Assembly (NCBI RefSeq): GCF_006714895.1
Contig: NZ_VFME01000001.1
Coordinates: forward strand, 1,674,001 to 1,738,000
Direction of reading: 5' to 3'
DNA length: 64,000 nt
Source of the DNA: Gramella sp. Hel_I_59
Lineage (GTDB): Bacteria; Bacteroidota; Bacteroidia; Flavobacteriales; Flavobacteriaceae
The notes under the pieces are model-generated. The model was not told the origin of the DNA. It ran no database searches and saw only the letters and a list, made by a program, of their open reading frames with translations. Positions 1 to 8,744 of this stretch are shown in pieces; position 1 is the stretch's first letter; every line of letters begins with the position of its first letter. The position numbers and the translations under genes are program-made.

Positions 1-399
1 GCATTAAAGCTTCAGGGTGCGGAAGTCAAAGTGTGTGGACCCAAAACCTTGCTGCCAAAGCATATTGAATCTCTGGGTGTAAAGGTTGAAACCAATCTCA
101 AAAAAGCTTTGGAATGGTGCGATGTAGCAAATATGTTGCGCGTACAGAATGAGCGTATGGATATTAGTTATTTCCCTAGTACAAGAGAATATGTGAAGCA
201 ATTCGGGCTGAATAAAAAAATGCTGGATAGTCTCAATAAAGAAATTGTGATCATGCATCCCGGACCAATAAATAGGGGAGTGGAGATCACCAGCGATGTG
301 GCAGATTCTGAACATGCGATCATACTTGATCAGGTGCAAAATGGGGTTGCAGTAAGAATGGCTGTAATTTATTTGCTAGCATCCAAGATCAAACAATAA
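1..399 (+). CDS. pyrB: Aspartate carbamoyltransferase catalytic subunit, C-terminal part (partial)
   Basis: The gene enters from the left edge; the frame is open from base 1, so the ATG at 31 is internal. The product condenses carbamoyl phosphate with aspartate, the committed step of pyrimidine synthesis in the cytoplasm. About 132 C-terminal residues are visible. They carry the family signature MHPGPINRGVEI, followed by the ILDQVQNGVAVRMAV helix that closes the aspartate domain, and an upstream RVQNERM segment that contributes to aspartate binding. The stop is followed after 8 bases by a small gene and then rnz, all on the plus strand, so the three are probably co-transcribed. Family assignment is firm; the N-terminal carbamoyl-phosphate domain lies outside the window and cannot be checked. 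Confidence 0.93.
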   Translation, partial: ALKLQGAEVKVCGPKTLLPKHIESLGVKVETNLKKALEWCDVANMLRVQNERMDISYFPSTREYVKQFGLNKKMLDSLNKEIVIMHPGPINRGVEITSDVADSEHAIILDQVQNGVAVRMAVIYLLASKIKQ

Positions 400-407
400 A
401 AGAAATT

Positions 408-740
408 ATGAAAAGAATCGAAAAAGATAATTACATACTTATTTCTGCTGAAGATGCAGGGCTTACAGACTTTACGAGTGAGTTAACCAAACACCATCAC
501 GATTTTAATTCTTCTAATATCGTTGTAGATTTAAGTAAGCATAAGAATTTGGAGAATCAGCAACTGCTGGCTTTTCTAGAAATTTCCAATTTGCATAGAG
601 CAGAAAACAAAAGTTTTGTGATAGTTACTGATGCATTGGGAATTGATGAATTACCGGAAGAATTAGTTGTTGTTCCCACATTACAGGAAGCAGAGGACAT
701 GATACAGATGGACGAGATCCAGCGTGATCTTGGATTTTAA
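408..740 (+). CDS. Small STAS-like protein upstream of rnz
   Basis: A 110-residue cytoplasmic protein without signal peptide or membrane segment. Alternating strands and helices (NYILISAED, NIVVDLSKH, LLAFLEISNLH, KSFVIVTDA) resemble the STAS / anti-sigma-antagonist fold, with the 'VVDLS' strand where these domains place their phosphorylatable serine or threonine. I cannot prove the family from sequence alone. The gene sits 8 bases after pyrB and 2 bases before rnz, so it is almost certainly translated from the same message. Placement beside tRNase Z is, to my recollection, common in Flavobacteriia, where this protein is sometimes mislabelled ribonuclease Z. Its function is unknown; a regulatory or scaffolding role is only inference. 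Confidence 0.75.
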   Translation: MKRIEKDNYILISAEDAGLTDFTSELTKHHHDFNSSNIVVDLSKHKNLENQQLLAFLEISNLHRAENKSFVIVTDALGIDELPEELVVVPTLQEAEDMIQMDEIQRDLGF

Positions 741-742
741 AA

Positions 743-1666
743 ATGGGTAACAGCCAGTTAAAAATTACGATCCTTGGCTGCTATGCCGCTACTCCCAGAA
801 GTTTTACGAATCCAACTTCACAAGTACTGGAGATTAAAAATCAACTTTTTTTAATTGATTGTGGTGAAGGCACTCAGGTTGCTTTGCGTAAGAATAAAAT
901 TAAGTTCTCCAGGATCAAACATATATTTATCTCCCATCTTCACGGTGATCATGTCTTTGGACTGGTAGGACTTGTCTCTACATTTTCATTACTAAACCGG
1001 GAATCTGAACTTCATATTCATGGACCCAAGGGTATCAAAAAATTTATTACCGTACAACTTCAATTAAGCGGAGCGTGGACGAAATTTCCACTAATATTCC
1101 ATGAACTGAGTTCCAGAAAATCTGAGGTTGTTTTAGAAGATGAAGAAGTTACAGTGAGCACTATTCCTTTGAAACATAGAGTTTATACCAATGGATTCTT
1201 ATTTGAAGAAAAAAAAGGTGATCGGAAGCTGTTTATAGATGAAGCCCAGCAAAGAAACATTCACTACACTCTATTTAAAAGTTTAAAAAAAGGTAAAGAT
1301 GTAACTTCGGAAGATGGCATCCTGATAAAAAACGATTTGGTCACTGAGGATCCGGCAGCACCTCTATCTTATGCTTTTTGTAGTGATACCATGTATGATC
1401 CTGAAATAGTTCCACTGATCCAGGAAGTGTCTGCTCTTTATCATGAATCAACCTTTCTCGAAAGCGAAGTGGCGCTCGCAGCTCCTACAAAACATAGCAC
1501 AGCAAAACAAGCTGCTGAAATTGCTAAACTTGCCCGAGTAGGAAAACTGATTCTTGGTCATTATTCTACACGATATGGCGATATTAATAAATTTAAAGAG
1601 GAAGCGATCACCGTTTTCCCAAATGTAATTTTGGGCGACGACGGACAAGAAATTATCGTTGAATAA
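743..1666 (+). CDS. rnz: Ribonuclease Z (tRNA 3'-end endonuclease)
   Basis: tRNase Z cuts the 3' trailer from tRNA precursors so that CCA can be added. The 307-residue length is that of the short, bacterial form. The zinc-binding metallo-beta-lactamase motif HLHGDH is at residues 65-70, after the ThrGly-like 'CGEGTQ' loop (40-45). Further ligands are supplied by the FCSDTMYD segment and the GHYSTRYGD segment near the C terminus, and HSTAKQAAEIA is typical of the family. It follows the STAS-like gene by 2 bases. No terminator is visible in the 170 bases after the stop. Nothing is missing from the active site, so it should be functional. Confidence 0.96.
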   Translation: MGNSQLKITILGCYAATPRSFTNPTSQVLEIKNQLFLIDCGEGTQVALRKNKIKFSRIKHIFISHLHGDHVFGLVGLVSTFSLLNRESELHIHGPKGIKKFITVQLQLSGAWTKFPLIFHELSSRKSEVVLEDEEVTVSTIPLKHRVYTNGFLFEEKKGDRKLFIDEAQQRNIHYTLFKSLKKGKDVTSEDGILIKNDLVTEDPAAPLSYAFCSDTMYDPEIVPLIQEVSALYHESTFLESEVALAAPTKHSTAKQAAEIAKLARVGKLILGHYSTRYGDINKFKEEAITVFPNVILGDDGQEIIVE

Positions 1667-1778
1667 CACATCACCATTCTTTCTGGCATGTATTTAATCG
1701 ACACATAGATAGATAATCAGCCGTAATTTCCTACAGTTTATGTTAAAAAATAGCTATAATTAGTTCTATCTTAAGCGA

Positions 1779-1812
1779 TTGATGTTTTTCGTCGATATAA
1801 TATGTACATTTA
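1779..1812 (+). promoter_or_regulatory. Candidate Bacteroidota promoter for the CAP lipoprotein
   Basis: TTG at 1779-1781 and TACATTTA at 1805-1812 (one mismatch to TAnnTTTG) are 23 bases apart. This leaves a short leader before the ATG at 1840. The match is imperfect, so this is tentative. Confidence 0.4.
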
Positions 1813-1839
1813 TCATCCCAAACTAAATGAACCTCTATT

Positions 1840-2346
1840 ATGACGAAATTTTATTCACCCGGGCTAATCTTGATTTTATGTACTCTGTTTCTTACATCTT
1901 GTTCTAAAGACAATTCTGAAGATGATGTAACCGGGTATGATCAAACTGTAACCAGTCGTGCTTCTTACGAATATAGTGCACTGGAAGTAGAGATTTTAGA
2001 GGATCTCAATATTTACAGAAAAGCTAATGGGTTGAATGAGTTGCAGCCACTTGCTGAAGGTTCCGTTGAATCTGAAGATCATAATTACTATATGATTGAT
2101 GCAGGTGCGGTTAGCCATGATAACTTTTCAGATAGAGCTTCCTATTTAATGAATGCAGTAGGGGCGAGCAAAGTAGGAGAAAATGTAGGCTATGGATATA
2201 GAACTTCTGAAGCAGTTATCAATGCATGGCTAAAGAGTAGAGGTCATAAGGACAACATTGAAGGGAATTATACTCATTTTGGAATTTCTGTTAGACAGGA
2301 TGCTGAAGGGAAAAATTATTTCACGAACATATTTGTAAAAAAATAG
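1840..2346 (+). CDS. CAP/SCP-domain lipoprotein
   Basis: A 168-residue secreted lipoprotein: a hydrophobic signal ends in LTSC, with the lipidated cysteine at about residue 21. The rest is a CAP (cysteine-rich secretory / antigen 5 / PR-1, also called SCP) domain. Visible CAP motifs are an early LNIYRKANGL helix, a histidine in VSHDNF, GENVGYG at 113-119, W..SRGHKDNI near 130-140 and THFGIS at 145-150. CAP proteins occur widely in bacterial envelopes, but their biochemical role is mostly unknown. The gene stands alone; a possible promoter (TTG at 1779, TACATTTA at 1805-1812) precedes it, and a strong hairpin terminator follows at 2372-2406. The family call is good; no specific function can be given. 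Confidence 0.85.
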   Translation: MTKFYSPGLILILCTLFLTSCSKDNSEDDVTGYDQTVTSRASYEYSALEVEILEDLNIYRKANGLNELQPLAEGSVESEDHNYYMIDAGAVSHDNFSDRASYLMNAVGASKVGENVGYGYRTSEAVINAWLKSRGHKDNIEGNYTHFGISVRQDAEGKNYFTNIFVKK

Positions 2347-2371
2347 AACAATATATACACCCCCCAAATCT

Positions 2372-2406
2372 AAAAGGGAACAGGCTAGAGGCTGTTCCCT
2401 TTTTTT
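2372..2406. terminator. Bidirectional intrinsic terminator between the CAP lipoprotein and the S41 peptidase
   Basis: A perfect 8-bp stem (GGGAACAG 2376-2383 with CTGTTCCC 2392-2399) closes an 8-base loop. It is flanked by an A-run on the left and a T-run on the right, so it can act on both converging genes. The loop region CAGGCTAGAGGCTG recurs exactly in the hairpin at 6731-6766. Confidence 0.85.
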
Positions 2407-2449
2407 ATTTTCTCACTTAAAACTTTGTGGAAAAAAATCCAATAATGTA

Positions 2450-3937
2450 TTACTGAATTACTGCTGGAATACGATCTATATACATTTTCTGAAAGTCGGT
2501 ATCATACATTCCGCTTTCACCTAGAAACTCAATCTCCATTCTATTCACTCTTGACTTAGAAATACTGGATCGTCCCAGGATGGTATTAATAGCAACTTCC
2601 AGAAGAGGTTCTGAAGGTTCGCCAAGAACTCCAAGATTATTTAGATCCTCGATATACTCTACATCCGGTTGTAGTCCATTGATGTAATCTGAATTACCAT
2701 CCACATTAATCGATTTGAATACCAATGGCTGCATAGCATAAGTGTGGTTTTCGCTAGCCCCTTCTCTTGTATAGTCATCGCTATCATAAAGCGTAACTGA
2801 AGCCTGGAATTTTCCTACCGTACGATCTCCGATCTGGTTTACAGTAATATATGGATCAAGGCCATTAATGATAAGTTCGCTGGCAGATGCACTGGATCTG
2901 GATGTTAATACATAAACTTCAGATAAGTTCAAGCTGTTTATCGAGGAACCGCTTCTAACATTTCCATCAAATCTATTCAGTAAAGCATCAGGATTCTGAG
3001 CTTCATAATAGGTTTGATATTTATCGTTCCACTGCTCCTTCATAAAGATCTCTCCTTCGAACTGTCCGGTGATCATACTGGCCAGATCAACAGCCGATTC
3101 TACCGAACCACCACCATTATATCTTAGATCTACCACTAGGTCTGTAACACCGTTTGCCTGAAATTCTGCGAATGCTGCATTAAGTTCATCATCGAAGCTT
3201 GCCGTAAAGCTATTGTACATTAGGTAGCCGATTTTTCTACCATCTATATTCAGCGTTTTAGCAATATATACCGGGTTTTCGGTATATGTATCATCAGTTA
3301 GATTCACAACCTGATCTGTGACAATGATCTGGTTGTCCTGGACGTAAGCTATGTTGATGCTAAAACTATCCTGATTTATAAGTTCCATAAAATTTGAAGA
3401 GGTCAATTGCTGACCATCAATTTCAGTGAATACAGTACCACGAGTCAAACCCGCTTCATCTGCAGATGTTCCAGGTAATACATATCGTATAAAACCAAAT
3501 ACAAAATCTGAATTAGAGATCTGCCCAATACCATACTGGATACCAGTAGCACCACTCATTCCTTCAAATCTTTCCTCAAGTTCATTATAATCATCAGTTA
3601 TAAAGCTAAATCTGTCAAAATCGGCAATTAGATCATCAAAGAGAGATTCTGGTGAAGAAGCATCTGCCAGAAATTCCGTTTTTTCCGCAGTGGAGGAGAA
3701 ATAATTATCTGCAAGTTCCGGCACATCCTCCTTATATAAATAGATCTCGTTTAAACCATTATAGACAAAGCTTTCTACCTCTATAGCCTCATCTACTGGT
3801 TCTTCGTTTTCATCGATCACATTTTCAGGAAGATTGGGATTTCTTTCGGTAGGCGTTTCTTCTTTATCGCAGGAAGTAAGAATTCCAAAGCTGAAAAGAA
3901 AGATCACTATTTTACTTTTTATAGTCATGTGTTTCAT
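2450..3937 (-). CDS. S41 family (C-terminal processing) peptidase, lipoprotein
   Basis: A periplasmic serine peptidase of the tail-specific/CtpA type. I choose the ATG at 3937 (3928 is equally possible) because it puts the charged start directly before the signal peptide and its lipobox ILTSC (Cys about residue 23); a longer frame to 3967 adds ten residues that fit no signal. The protein is about 495 residues. Order: acidic linker, N-terminal helical region, PDZ domain (LPGTSADEAGL...G...IDGQQL, about 155-185), then the peptidase core with DLVVDLRYNGGGS and the nucleophile motif SRSSASASEL (about 346-355). The general-base lysine is in GDRTVGK (about 370-376). All expected catalytic elements are present. 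It stands alone on the minus strand; its substrate is unknown. Confidence 0.9.
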   Translation of the reverse strand: MKHMTIKSKIVIFLFSFGILTSCDKEETPTERNPNLPENVIDENEEPVDEAIEVESFVYNGLNEIYLYKEDVPELADNYFSSTAEKTEFLADASSPESLFDDLIADFDRFSFITDDYNELEERFEGMSGATGIQYGIGQISNSDFVFGFIRYVLPGTSADEAGLTRGTVFTEIDGQQLTSSNFMELINQDSFSINIAYVQDNQIIVTDQVVNLTDDTYTENPVYIAKTLNIDGRKIGYLMYNSFTASFDDELNAAFAEFQANGVTDLVVDLRYNGGGSVESAVDLASMITGQFEGEIFMKEQWNDKYQTYYEAQNPDALLNRFDGNVRSGSSINSLNLSEVYVLTSRSSASASELIINGLDPYITVNQIGDRTVGKFQASVTLYDSDDYTREGASENHTYAMQPLVFKSINVDGNSDYINGLQPDVEYIEDLNNLGVLGEPSEPLLEVAINTILGRSSISKSRVNRMEIEFLGESGMYDTDFQKMYIDRIPAVIQ

Positions 3938-4266
3938 TCTTATGTTGGTACAAGGTGTAAAACTCACTAATTATGCCATTTTCGTTCATTAATATTTACG
4001 AGAAATAATAAGATCCGGTTCAATTTTAGAATTCAGATATTAAAAATGACTAATGAGTAGGATGAGATTCTATTTTAAAGAGTAAAAATAGTAGATTAAA
4101 GAGGTATCAAAAATTAGCTGGACGAGAAACTCTACAAGATTTAATTCAGCGCAAATAGCTATTAATTAACATATTAAGTCAGAAACATTAGTTAAAGTAA
4201 ATCTAAGTTATCGTTCTGAACATATGATAAGCTCTATATTACGAAAACCAAAAAAATCAAGGAAAT

Positions 4267-6429
4267 ATGAAAAGAATTTTACTATTGAGTTTGATAGCAT
4301 TTTTCGGATTGACATCTGGAAATATGAATGCTCAAACTGTTAATTTAATTGTCACTTCTACTAGTGACGATACGAACGCAAGAGACGCCAATCCTGGTGA
4401 TGGAATATGCGAAGACAACAACGGCAGATGTACTCTAAGAGCTGCCGTGGATGAAGCAAATGCAAGTTCAGGTATGGATGTAATCATCGTGATTCCCGGG
4501 TTACTTCAGGGTTCGAATTCAGGAAAATTCACCTTAAGTCGTGTGGCTCCAAACGTAGCTTTCAATACTTACGAAGATGATAATGCCTACGGAGATCTTG
4601 ATATTAACGGAGATTTTAATACGTTAACTCTTCAAGGAACTGGGACTCCGGGTCCTTCAATTTCAGTAAGTCCAAATGACAGAATCCTAGATATAGTTTC
4701 CGGTGGAACTGTATATGTAGAAAGAATACAATTTTCCGGTGGTACCGCACGTGCCGGACGAAATGGAAATCCTGATAATTCAGGATCTTATGGAATTGAT
4801 GGTGAAGATGGAGCAGATGGTGGTGCAATGAGAATTAATGACGGTCAGGTCGTAAAGATGGATCAGGTTACTTTCAATTCGAACTTCACTCAAAGTGGAG
4901 GGAACGGTACATCACCGGCAAGCTCAATATCACTTATTGATGGTGGTAATGGAGGTAGCGGTGGAAACGGTGGCGCTATTTATATAGGAACAGGTGCCGA
5001 TGTAGAAATTAACCGTGGAACTTTTTCTGGAAACGGTACCGGTGATGGTGGAAGTCCAGCATCGGGTCAAAGTAACGGAGATCCGGCCGAAGGTGGTCGT
5101 GGCGGAAACGGTGGAAATGGCGGTGCAATATATAGCGCAGGTTCATTACGATTATTAAACTGTACTATTACTGCCAATAATGGTGGTGATCCAACTAGCG
5201 GAGCTGCAGGAGTTAACGGTGGAGATCGAGGAGAAGATGGTGAAGGAGGTTCCGGTGGAGCCATTGCCCTTTCAAGATATATCGATGGTGAGCAGGTTGT
5301 GGAAGGAACAGCCACTTTGCTAAATAATATTATCGCTGGTAATACAGCCGGAGATGATACTAGTGATGGAACACAACCAGGTACAGATTTTTATGATAAT
5401 AAAGGTGGTAAACGTTTTACTTCTGAAGGTTATAATCTTGTTGGAACCAAAAACGCATCAGGTGCTTTTAGAACTAAAACAGGTGATGTTATAGGAAAAG
5501 GTAAGAAAGGTATCGATCCATTGCTGAATGGTTTGAATCAAAATGATAATGAAGCTGTACCTACAAGAAAACCTAGAGCTAATAGTCCAGCTGTAAATTC
5601 AGGGACCAGCACGATGGATAATAATTTTGATGCAAGAGGTTTTCTGAGACCTGCAGATGGTCAGGCAGATAAAGGCGCTCACGAAAGAGAATCTGAGCCA
5701 TTTGTAACCAAATTTGAAATTTCAGATTTTATTGTTACAGATAATGATGGCGAATTCGTTACGATCACTAATACCAGCAATTATCCAGCACAAATGGATG
5801 ATCATGTCCTTGTAGCTTTCCCAAGGGATTACGATGAAGGTGGCTCAAGTTGTCTATCTATTAATTTATACGGAGAACTTGCACCGGGAGAGACTTTTAC
5901 AGTTGCAGATCCGGGAGTGGAATCTAAATTCCATGAGCTACTCTTAGATGCTGTTGGAACCAATTGTGGTTCGAGCGCAACAGATCAATTTGATGATCCT
6001 AGAGGTGCTTTAGCATTGTATAAAGGTGGAGCTGCTAGCTTTCAAGGATTTGTTCTGGGGAACTATGAAGTATCTAGAAAAGCCTTGGTCGAATATGTTG
6101 GTGACGAACCAACTAGTGATGACGAAGTAACTAGTAATGATGGAGCGACTAGCAGAACTTTAAGAGAAACCTCCGGTGTGGAATTCAAAGCATATCCGAA
6201 TCCTAGCAGTGACAGAGTAGAAATTAGTTTTTATGCTTCACAGAAGGCAAATTTTAAACTTAGGCTTTTTGACATGAATGGAAGACAGTTGTTTAATAAA
6301 AACATTAAGGTTTCCAAAGTAGGCGATCGAATAGAGGAATTGCATTTAAAAGATTATCCCAAAGGGATGTATATCGTTCAGATTGTAACTCCTGAAGGAA
6401 AGTTATCCAAATCTGTAGTTCGTAAATAA
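4267..6429 (+). CDS. CSLREA-type, glycine-rich beta-helix surface protein with T9SS type A sorting domain
   Basis: A 720-residue exported protein. The signal peptide covers about residues 1-23 (ends NMNAQ). It is followed by a CSLREA-like segment (DGICEDNNGRCTLRAAVDEAN), which typically opens parallel beta-helix cell-surface proteins. Residues 130-400 are very rich in Gly, Asn and Asp, with repeated GGNGG-type turns (GGNGGSGGNGGAIYIG, GRGGNGGNGGAIYS), as in polymorphic-outer-membrane-protein helices. A lamin-tail-like beta region follows (about 480-600). The last 80 residues form a T9SS type A sorting domain (KAYPNPSSDRVEI ... LFDMNGRQLF ... YPKGMYIVQI), so the protein should be exported by T9SS and anchored on the surface. 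Role is unknown; adhesion or matrix formation is inference. A terminator follows at 6446-6480. Confidence 0.85.
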   Translation: MKRILLLSLIAFFGLTSGNMNAQTVNLIVTSTSDDTNARDANPGDGICEDNNGRCTLRAAVDEANASSGMDVIIVIPGLLQGSNSGKFTLSRVAPNVAFNTYEDDNAYGDLDINGDFNTLTLQGTGTPGPSISVSPNDRILDIVSGGTVYVERIQFSGGTARAGRNGNPDNSGSYGIDGEDGADGGAMRINDGQVVKMDQVTFNSNFTQSGGNGTSPASSISLIDGGNGGSGGNGGAIYIGTGADVEINRGTFSGNGTGDGGSPASGQSNGDPAEGGRGGNGGNGGAIYSAGSLRLLNCTITANNGGDPTSGAAGVNGGDRGEDGEGGSGGAIALSRYIDGEQVVEGTATLLNNIIAGNTAGDDTSDGTQPGTDFYDNKGGKRFTSEGYNLVGTKNASGAFRTKTGDVIGKGKKGIDPLLNGLNQNDNEAVPTRKPRANSPAVNSGTSTMDNNFDARGFLRPADGQADKGAHERESEPFVTKFEISDFIVTDNDGEFVTITNTSNYPAQMDDHVLVAFPRDYDEGGSSCLSINLYGELAPGETFTVADPGVESKFHELLLDAVGTNCGSSATDQFDDPRGALALYKGGAASFQGFVLGNYEVSRKALVEYVGDEPTSDDEVTSNDGATSRTLRETSGVEFKAYPNPSSDRVEISFYASQKANFKLRLFDMNGRQLFNKNIKVSKVGDRIEELHLKDYPKGMYIVQIVTPEGKLSKSVVRK

Positions 6430-6445
6430 AATTAAGGATTATATT

Positions 6446-6480
6446 AAAAAGCTCCATCAGAAATTGATGGAGCTTTTTTT
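6446..6480 (+). terminator. Intrinsic terminator after the CSLREA protein gene
   Basis: A 9-bp stem GCTCCATCA (6451-6459) pairs with TGATGGAGC (6465-6473) over a 5-base loop, preceded by five As and followed by seven Ts. It ends 16-50 bases after the stop codon. Confidence 0.85.
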
Positions 6481-6730
6481 ATGTACTTTTATGTAGAATT
6501 TTGTAAATGATTAGTAAACACTTTCTGATTCCATTTATAAAGGAAGTCGAATTGGTACATTGCTTTATAAGTTTAATTGCAGTGCCATTCAGCTTATTAT
6601 AAGCTCCAATCTAGGAAAATTGTACCTGTGAATGATCTTGATTAATCGAGAAGATTAAATGTTGCAGACTCAAGTATTTTGAAGATATAATGATTTGCCA
6701 TTCAGTGATCAATCGAAATCTATAAAATCG

Positions 6731-6766
6731 AAAAAGGTTCAGGCTAGAGGCTGAACCTTTTTCTTT
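6731..6766. terminator. Terminator hairpin downstream of the adhesin operon
   Basis: The stem GGTTCAG (6736-6742) pairs with CTGAACC (6751-6757), flanked by A5 and T5, so it works in both directions. It most likely ends the minus-strand adhesin/PorP/OmpA operon, whose stop is at 6854. The loop and its closing pairs are identical to those of the terminator at 2372-2406 although the lower stem differs. The rest of 6481-6730 holds no gene that I can see. Confidence 0.75.
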
Positions 6767-6768
6767 TC

Positions 6769-6833
6769 GAATCGATTTGTTGGGGTCGATTTATTCATCA
6801 TATCAACTTTTGTCGATACCCCAGCTTCGATTC
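6769..6833. repeat. Imperfect interrupted inverted repeat 3' of the OmpA-family gene
   Basis: Arms read GAATCGA-x5-TGGGGT-CGA on the left and TCG-AT-ACCCCA-x3-TCGATTC on the right, i.e. about 16 paired bases with two bulges around a central region of about 24 bases. It sits between the gene end (6854) and the terminator (6731-6766). A transcript could fold here; role unknown. Confidence 0.5.
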
Positions 6834-6853
6834 TGGTAGGGTCTTAAAATATT

Positions 6854-8728
6854 TTATTCTGATTCTTTCATTTCAACAACACTAAACATGGATCGTCTGT
6901 TTAATTGATGATCTTTTTCTGAACATCTATCGCAGTCTATCGCCGGTTTATTCTCACCGTAGCCTTTGTATTCCTGAATTCTATTTTCAGCTATACCATT
7001 TGCAACAAGATAGTCGAAGGTTGACTTAGCTCTCCGTTCGGCCAATTTTTCGTTATAAGCATCTGTCCCTCTCCGGTCTGTATGAGAACCAATTGCTATT
7101 ACAAGTTCTGGATACTCATCCTTCATTAGTGCTACAAGTTTATCCAGCTCTTTTGCGGCATCTGTTCTAATATTCGATTTGTCGAAATCAAAATATATAT
7201 TATCAATTTCAGCCAGATATTCAACATCCTTAATTGGGTTTAGCTTAATATCATACTTCAGAGTATCAATTTCATCACTATCTCTGGTATCTATAGTTCC
7301 ATTAAAGGTTTCGTATCTAATCTCTTTGGCTTCCACTGGAAATTCTAAATTTCGGTCAATTTGAGTCTCGTAATAACCATCTTCATTTGTTTCAAGAAAG
7401 GCAAGTTCCTCACCGTTTTCATCCATGATCCTGACAGTAGCAGAACTTATTGGATTTCCATTTACAGCATCAGATACTGTTCCTGCCACCACTAAAGGAT
7501 TTATCTTATTAAAAACGAAAATATTGTCATTATCCCCTTCACGGTTACTTGATATATAACCTTCCTTAGAATCTTCAACCTGGAAATAAGCGAAATCATC
7601 AAGACTACTATTAATTGTCTCTCCAAGATTCTCAACAGTTTCACTGTCTTCTTCTAGTCTGAAGATATCGAATAAACCTAAGCCGGCATGACCATTAGAA
7701 GAGAAGTATAGCGTACCATCAGTATCCATAAAAGGGAAGGTCTCATCAAACTCTGTATTTACCGGAGCTCCCAGATTTTCTGCAGGCCCGTAAGTGTTGT
7801 CTTCATTGATCGCTACTTTATAGATATCTGTTCCACCATTACCATTAGGCATATCAGAAGTGAAGTAGAGTGTTTTGCCATCTCTTGATAGGGAAGGATG
7901 ACCAATGGAATAATCATTGCTATTAAAAGGTAATTCCTTTACATCCATCCATGAACCATTGGAACTGGTAGCTGAATACAATTTTAAGTGATTCGTTTTA
8001 TCCTTATCTCTTTTTCCTTCTTTATTTCCGAAGTAATTATTCCTGGTAAAATAAATAGTACTGCCATCTGGAGAAACTACTGCTGGACCGTCGTGAAGTT
8101 TGGTATTGATATCACCCTGAACAGGCATAATGTTCCCTGTTTCTGAATCCATCACATAAATATCCAGAAAGGGTTCACCATTCCAGCTATACGTTTTCTC
8201 TTTTACATCTACATCCTGAGCTCTGGCGGAAACAAAATAGATCGTTCCATCCATCTCGAATACTCCAAAATCACTGACTTCAGAATTAAAATCTGCTTGC
8301 TGAAGTTTATAAGTTGCCATGCTCTTATATTCATCCTTATTCAGCATGGTTTGTATTCCATCAGAATCTCTTCCTGTTTCGAGGTAACGTTTTAAGAAAG
8401 TTCTGGACTCGTCATATCGCTTTACTCCGCGAAGAGCCTGTGCATACTTGTAGTAATATTCTGGAGAGATGGTAGTGTCTTCAATAACATCTCCGTAATA
8501 ATATACTGCATTTTCAGGACTTCTTAGCATCATATATGCATCACCCAAACGAGTTGAATTGTAGGTGACATTATATTCATCTTCAATTAGATCCTTGTAA
8601 ACTTCAGTAGCTTCAAGATAAGCGAAGTCTTTGTATAGCCTGTCTGCTTTTTTTTGTTTCCCACTTTGAGCCTGCATCCCAAGGGAACAGATAAAGATAG
8701 AAAGGAAAAATATGTAGTAGTTTTTCAT
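6854..8728 (-). CDS. PorE-like OmpA-family protein (TPR, beta-propeller, CRD, OmpA)
   Basis: A 624-residue envelope protein with signal peptide (about 1-20, ending GMQAQ). Domains in order: TPR-like helices (about 25-140); a WD40/PD40-type beta-propeller (about 160-410) with repeats such as AVVSPDGSTIYFTRNN, PSLSRDGKTLYFTSD and PFMDTDGTLYFSSN; a carboxypeptidase-regulatory-like beta-sandwich (about 425-500); and a C-terminal OmpA peptidoglycan-binding domain (NIYFDFDKSNI ... IGSHTDRRG ... LNRRSMF). This layout matches PorE of the type IX secretion system and the OmpA-like protein encoded beside SprF. It is the last gene of an adhesin - PorP/SprF - OmpA operon, 16 bases after the porP gene. 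Probable role: link the PorP/adhesin complex to peptidoglycan. That role is inference from the family. Confidence 0.88.
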   Translation of the reverse strand: MKNYYIFFLSIFICSLGMQAQSGKQKKADRLYKDFAYLEATEVYKDLIEDEYNVTYNSTRLGDAYMMLRSPENAVYYYGDVIEDTTISPEYYYKYAQALRGVKRYDESRTFLKRYLETGRDSDGIQTMLNKDEYKSMATYKLQQADFNSEVSDFGVFEMDGTIYFVSARAQDVDVKEKTYSWNGEPFLDIYVMDSETGNIMPVQGDINTKLHDGPAVVSPDGSTIYFTRNNYFGNKEGKRDKDKTNHLKLYSATSSNGSWMDVKELPFNSNDYSIGHPSLSRDGKTLYFTSDMPNGNGGTDIYKVAINEDNTYGPAENLGAPVNTEFDETFPFMDTDGTLYFSSNGHAGLGLFDIFRLEEDSETVENLGETINSSLDDFAYFQVEDSKEGYISSNREGDNDNIFVFNKINPLVVAGTVSDAVNGNPISSATVRIMDENGEELAFLETNEDGYYETQIDRNLEFPVEAKEIRYETFNGTIDTRDSDEIDTLKYDIKLNPIKDVEYLAEIDNIYFDFDKSNIRTDAAKELDKLVALMKDEYPELVIAIGSHTDRRGTDAYNEKLAERRAKSTFDYLVANGIAENRIQEYKGYGENKPAIDCDRCSEKDHQLNRRSMFSVVEMKESE

Positions 8729-8744
8729 AATCTATAGACTTTGG

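Noticed and set aside
3938..3967. Ten-residue longer start of the S41 peptidase
   Set aside because: It would place polar and cysteine-containing residues before the lipoprotein signal; the Met at 3937 or 3928 fits better.
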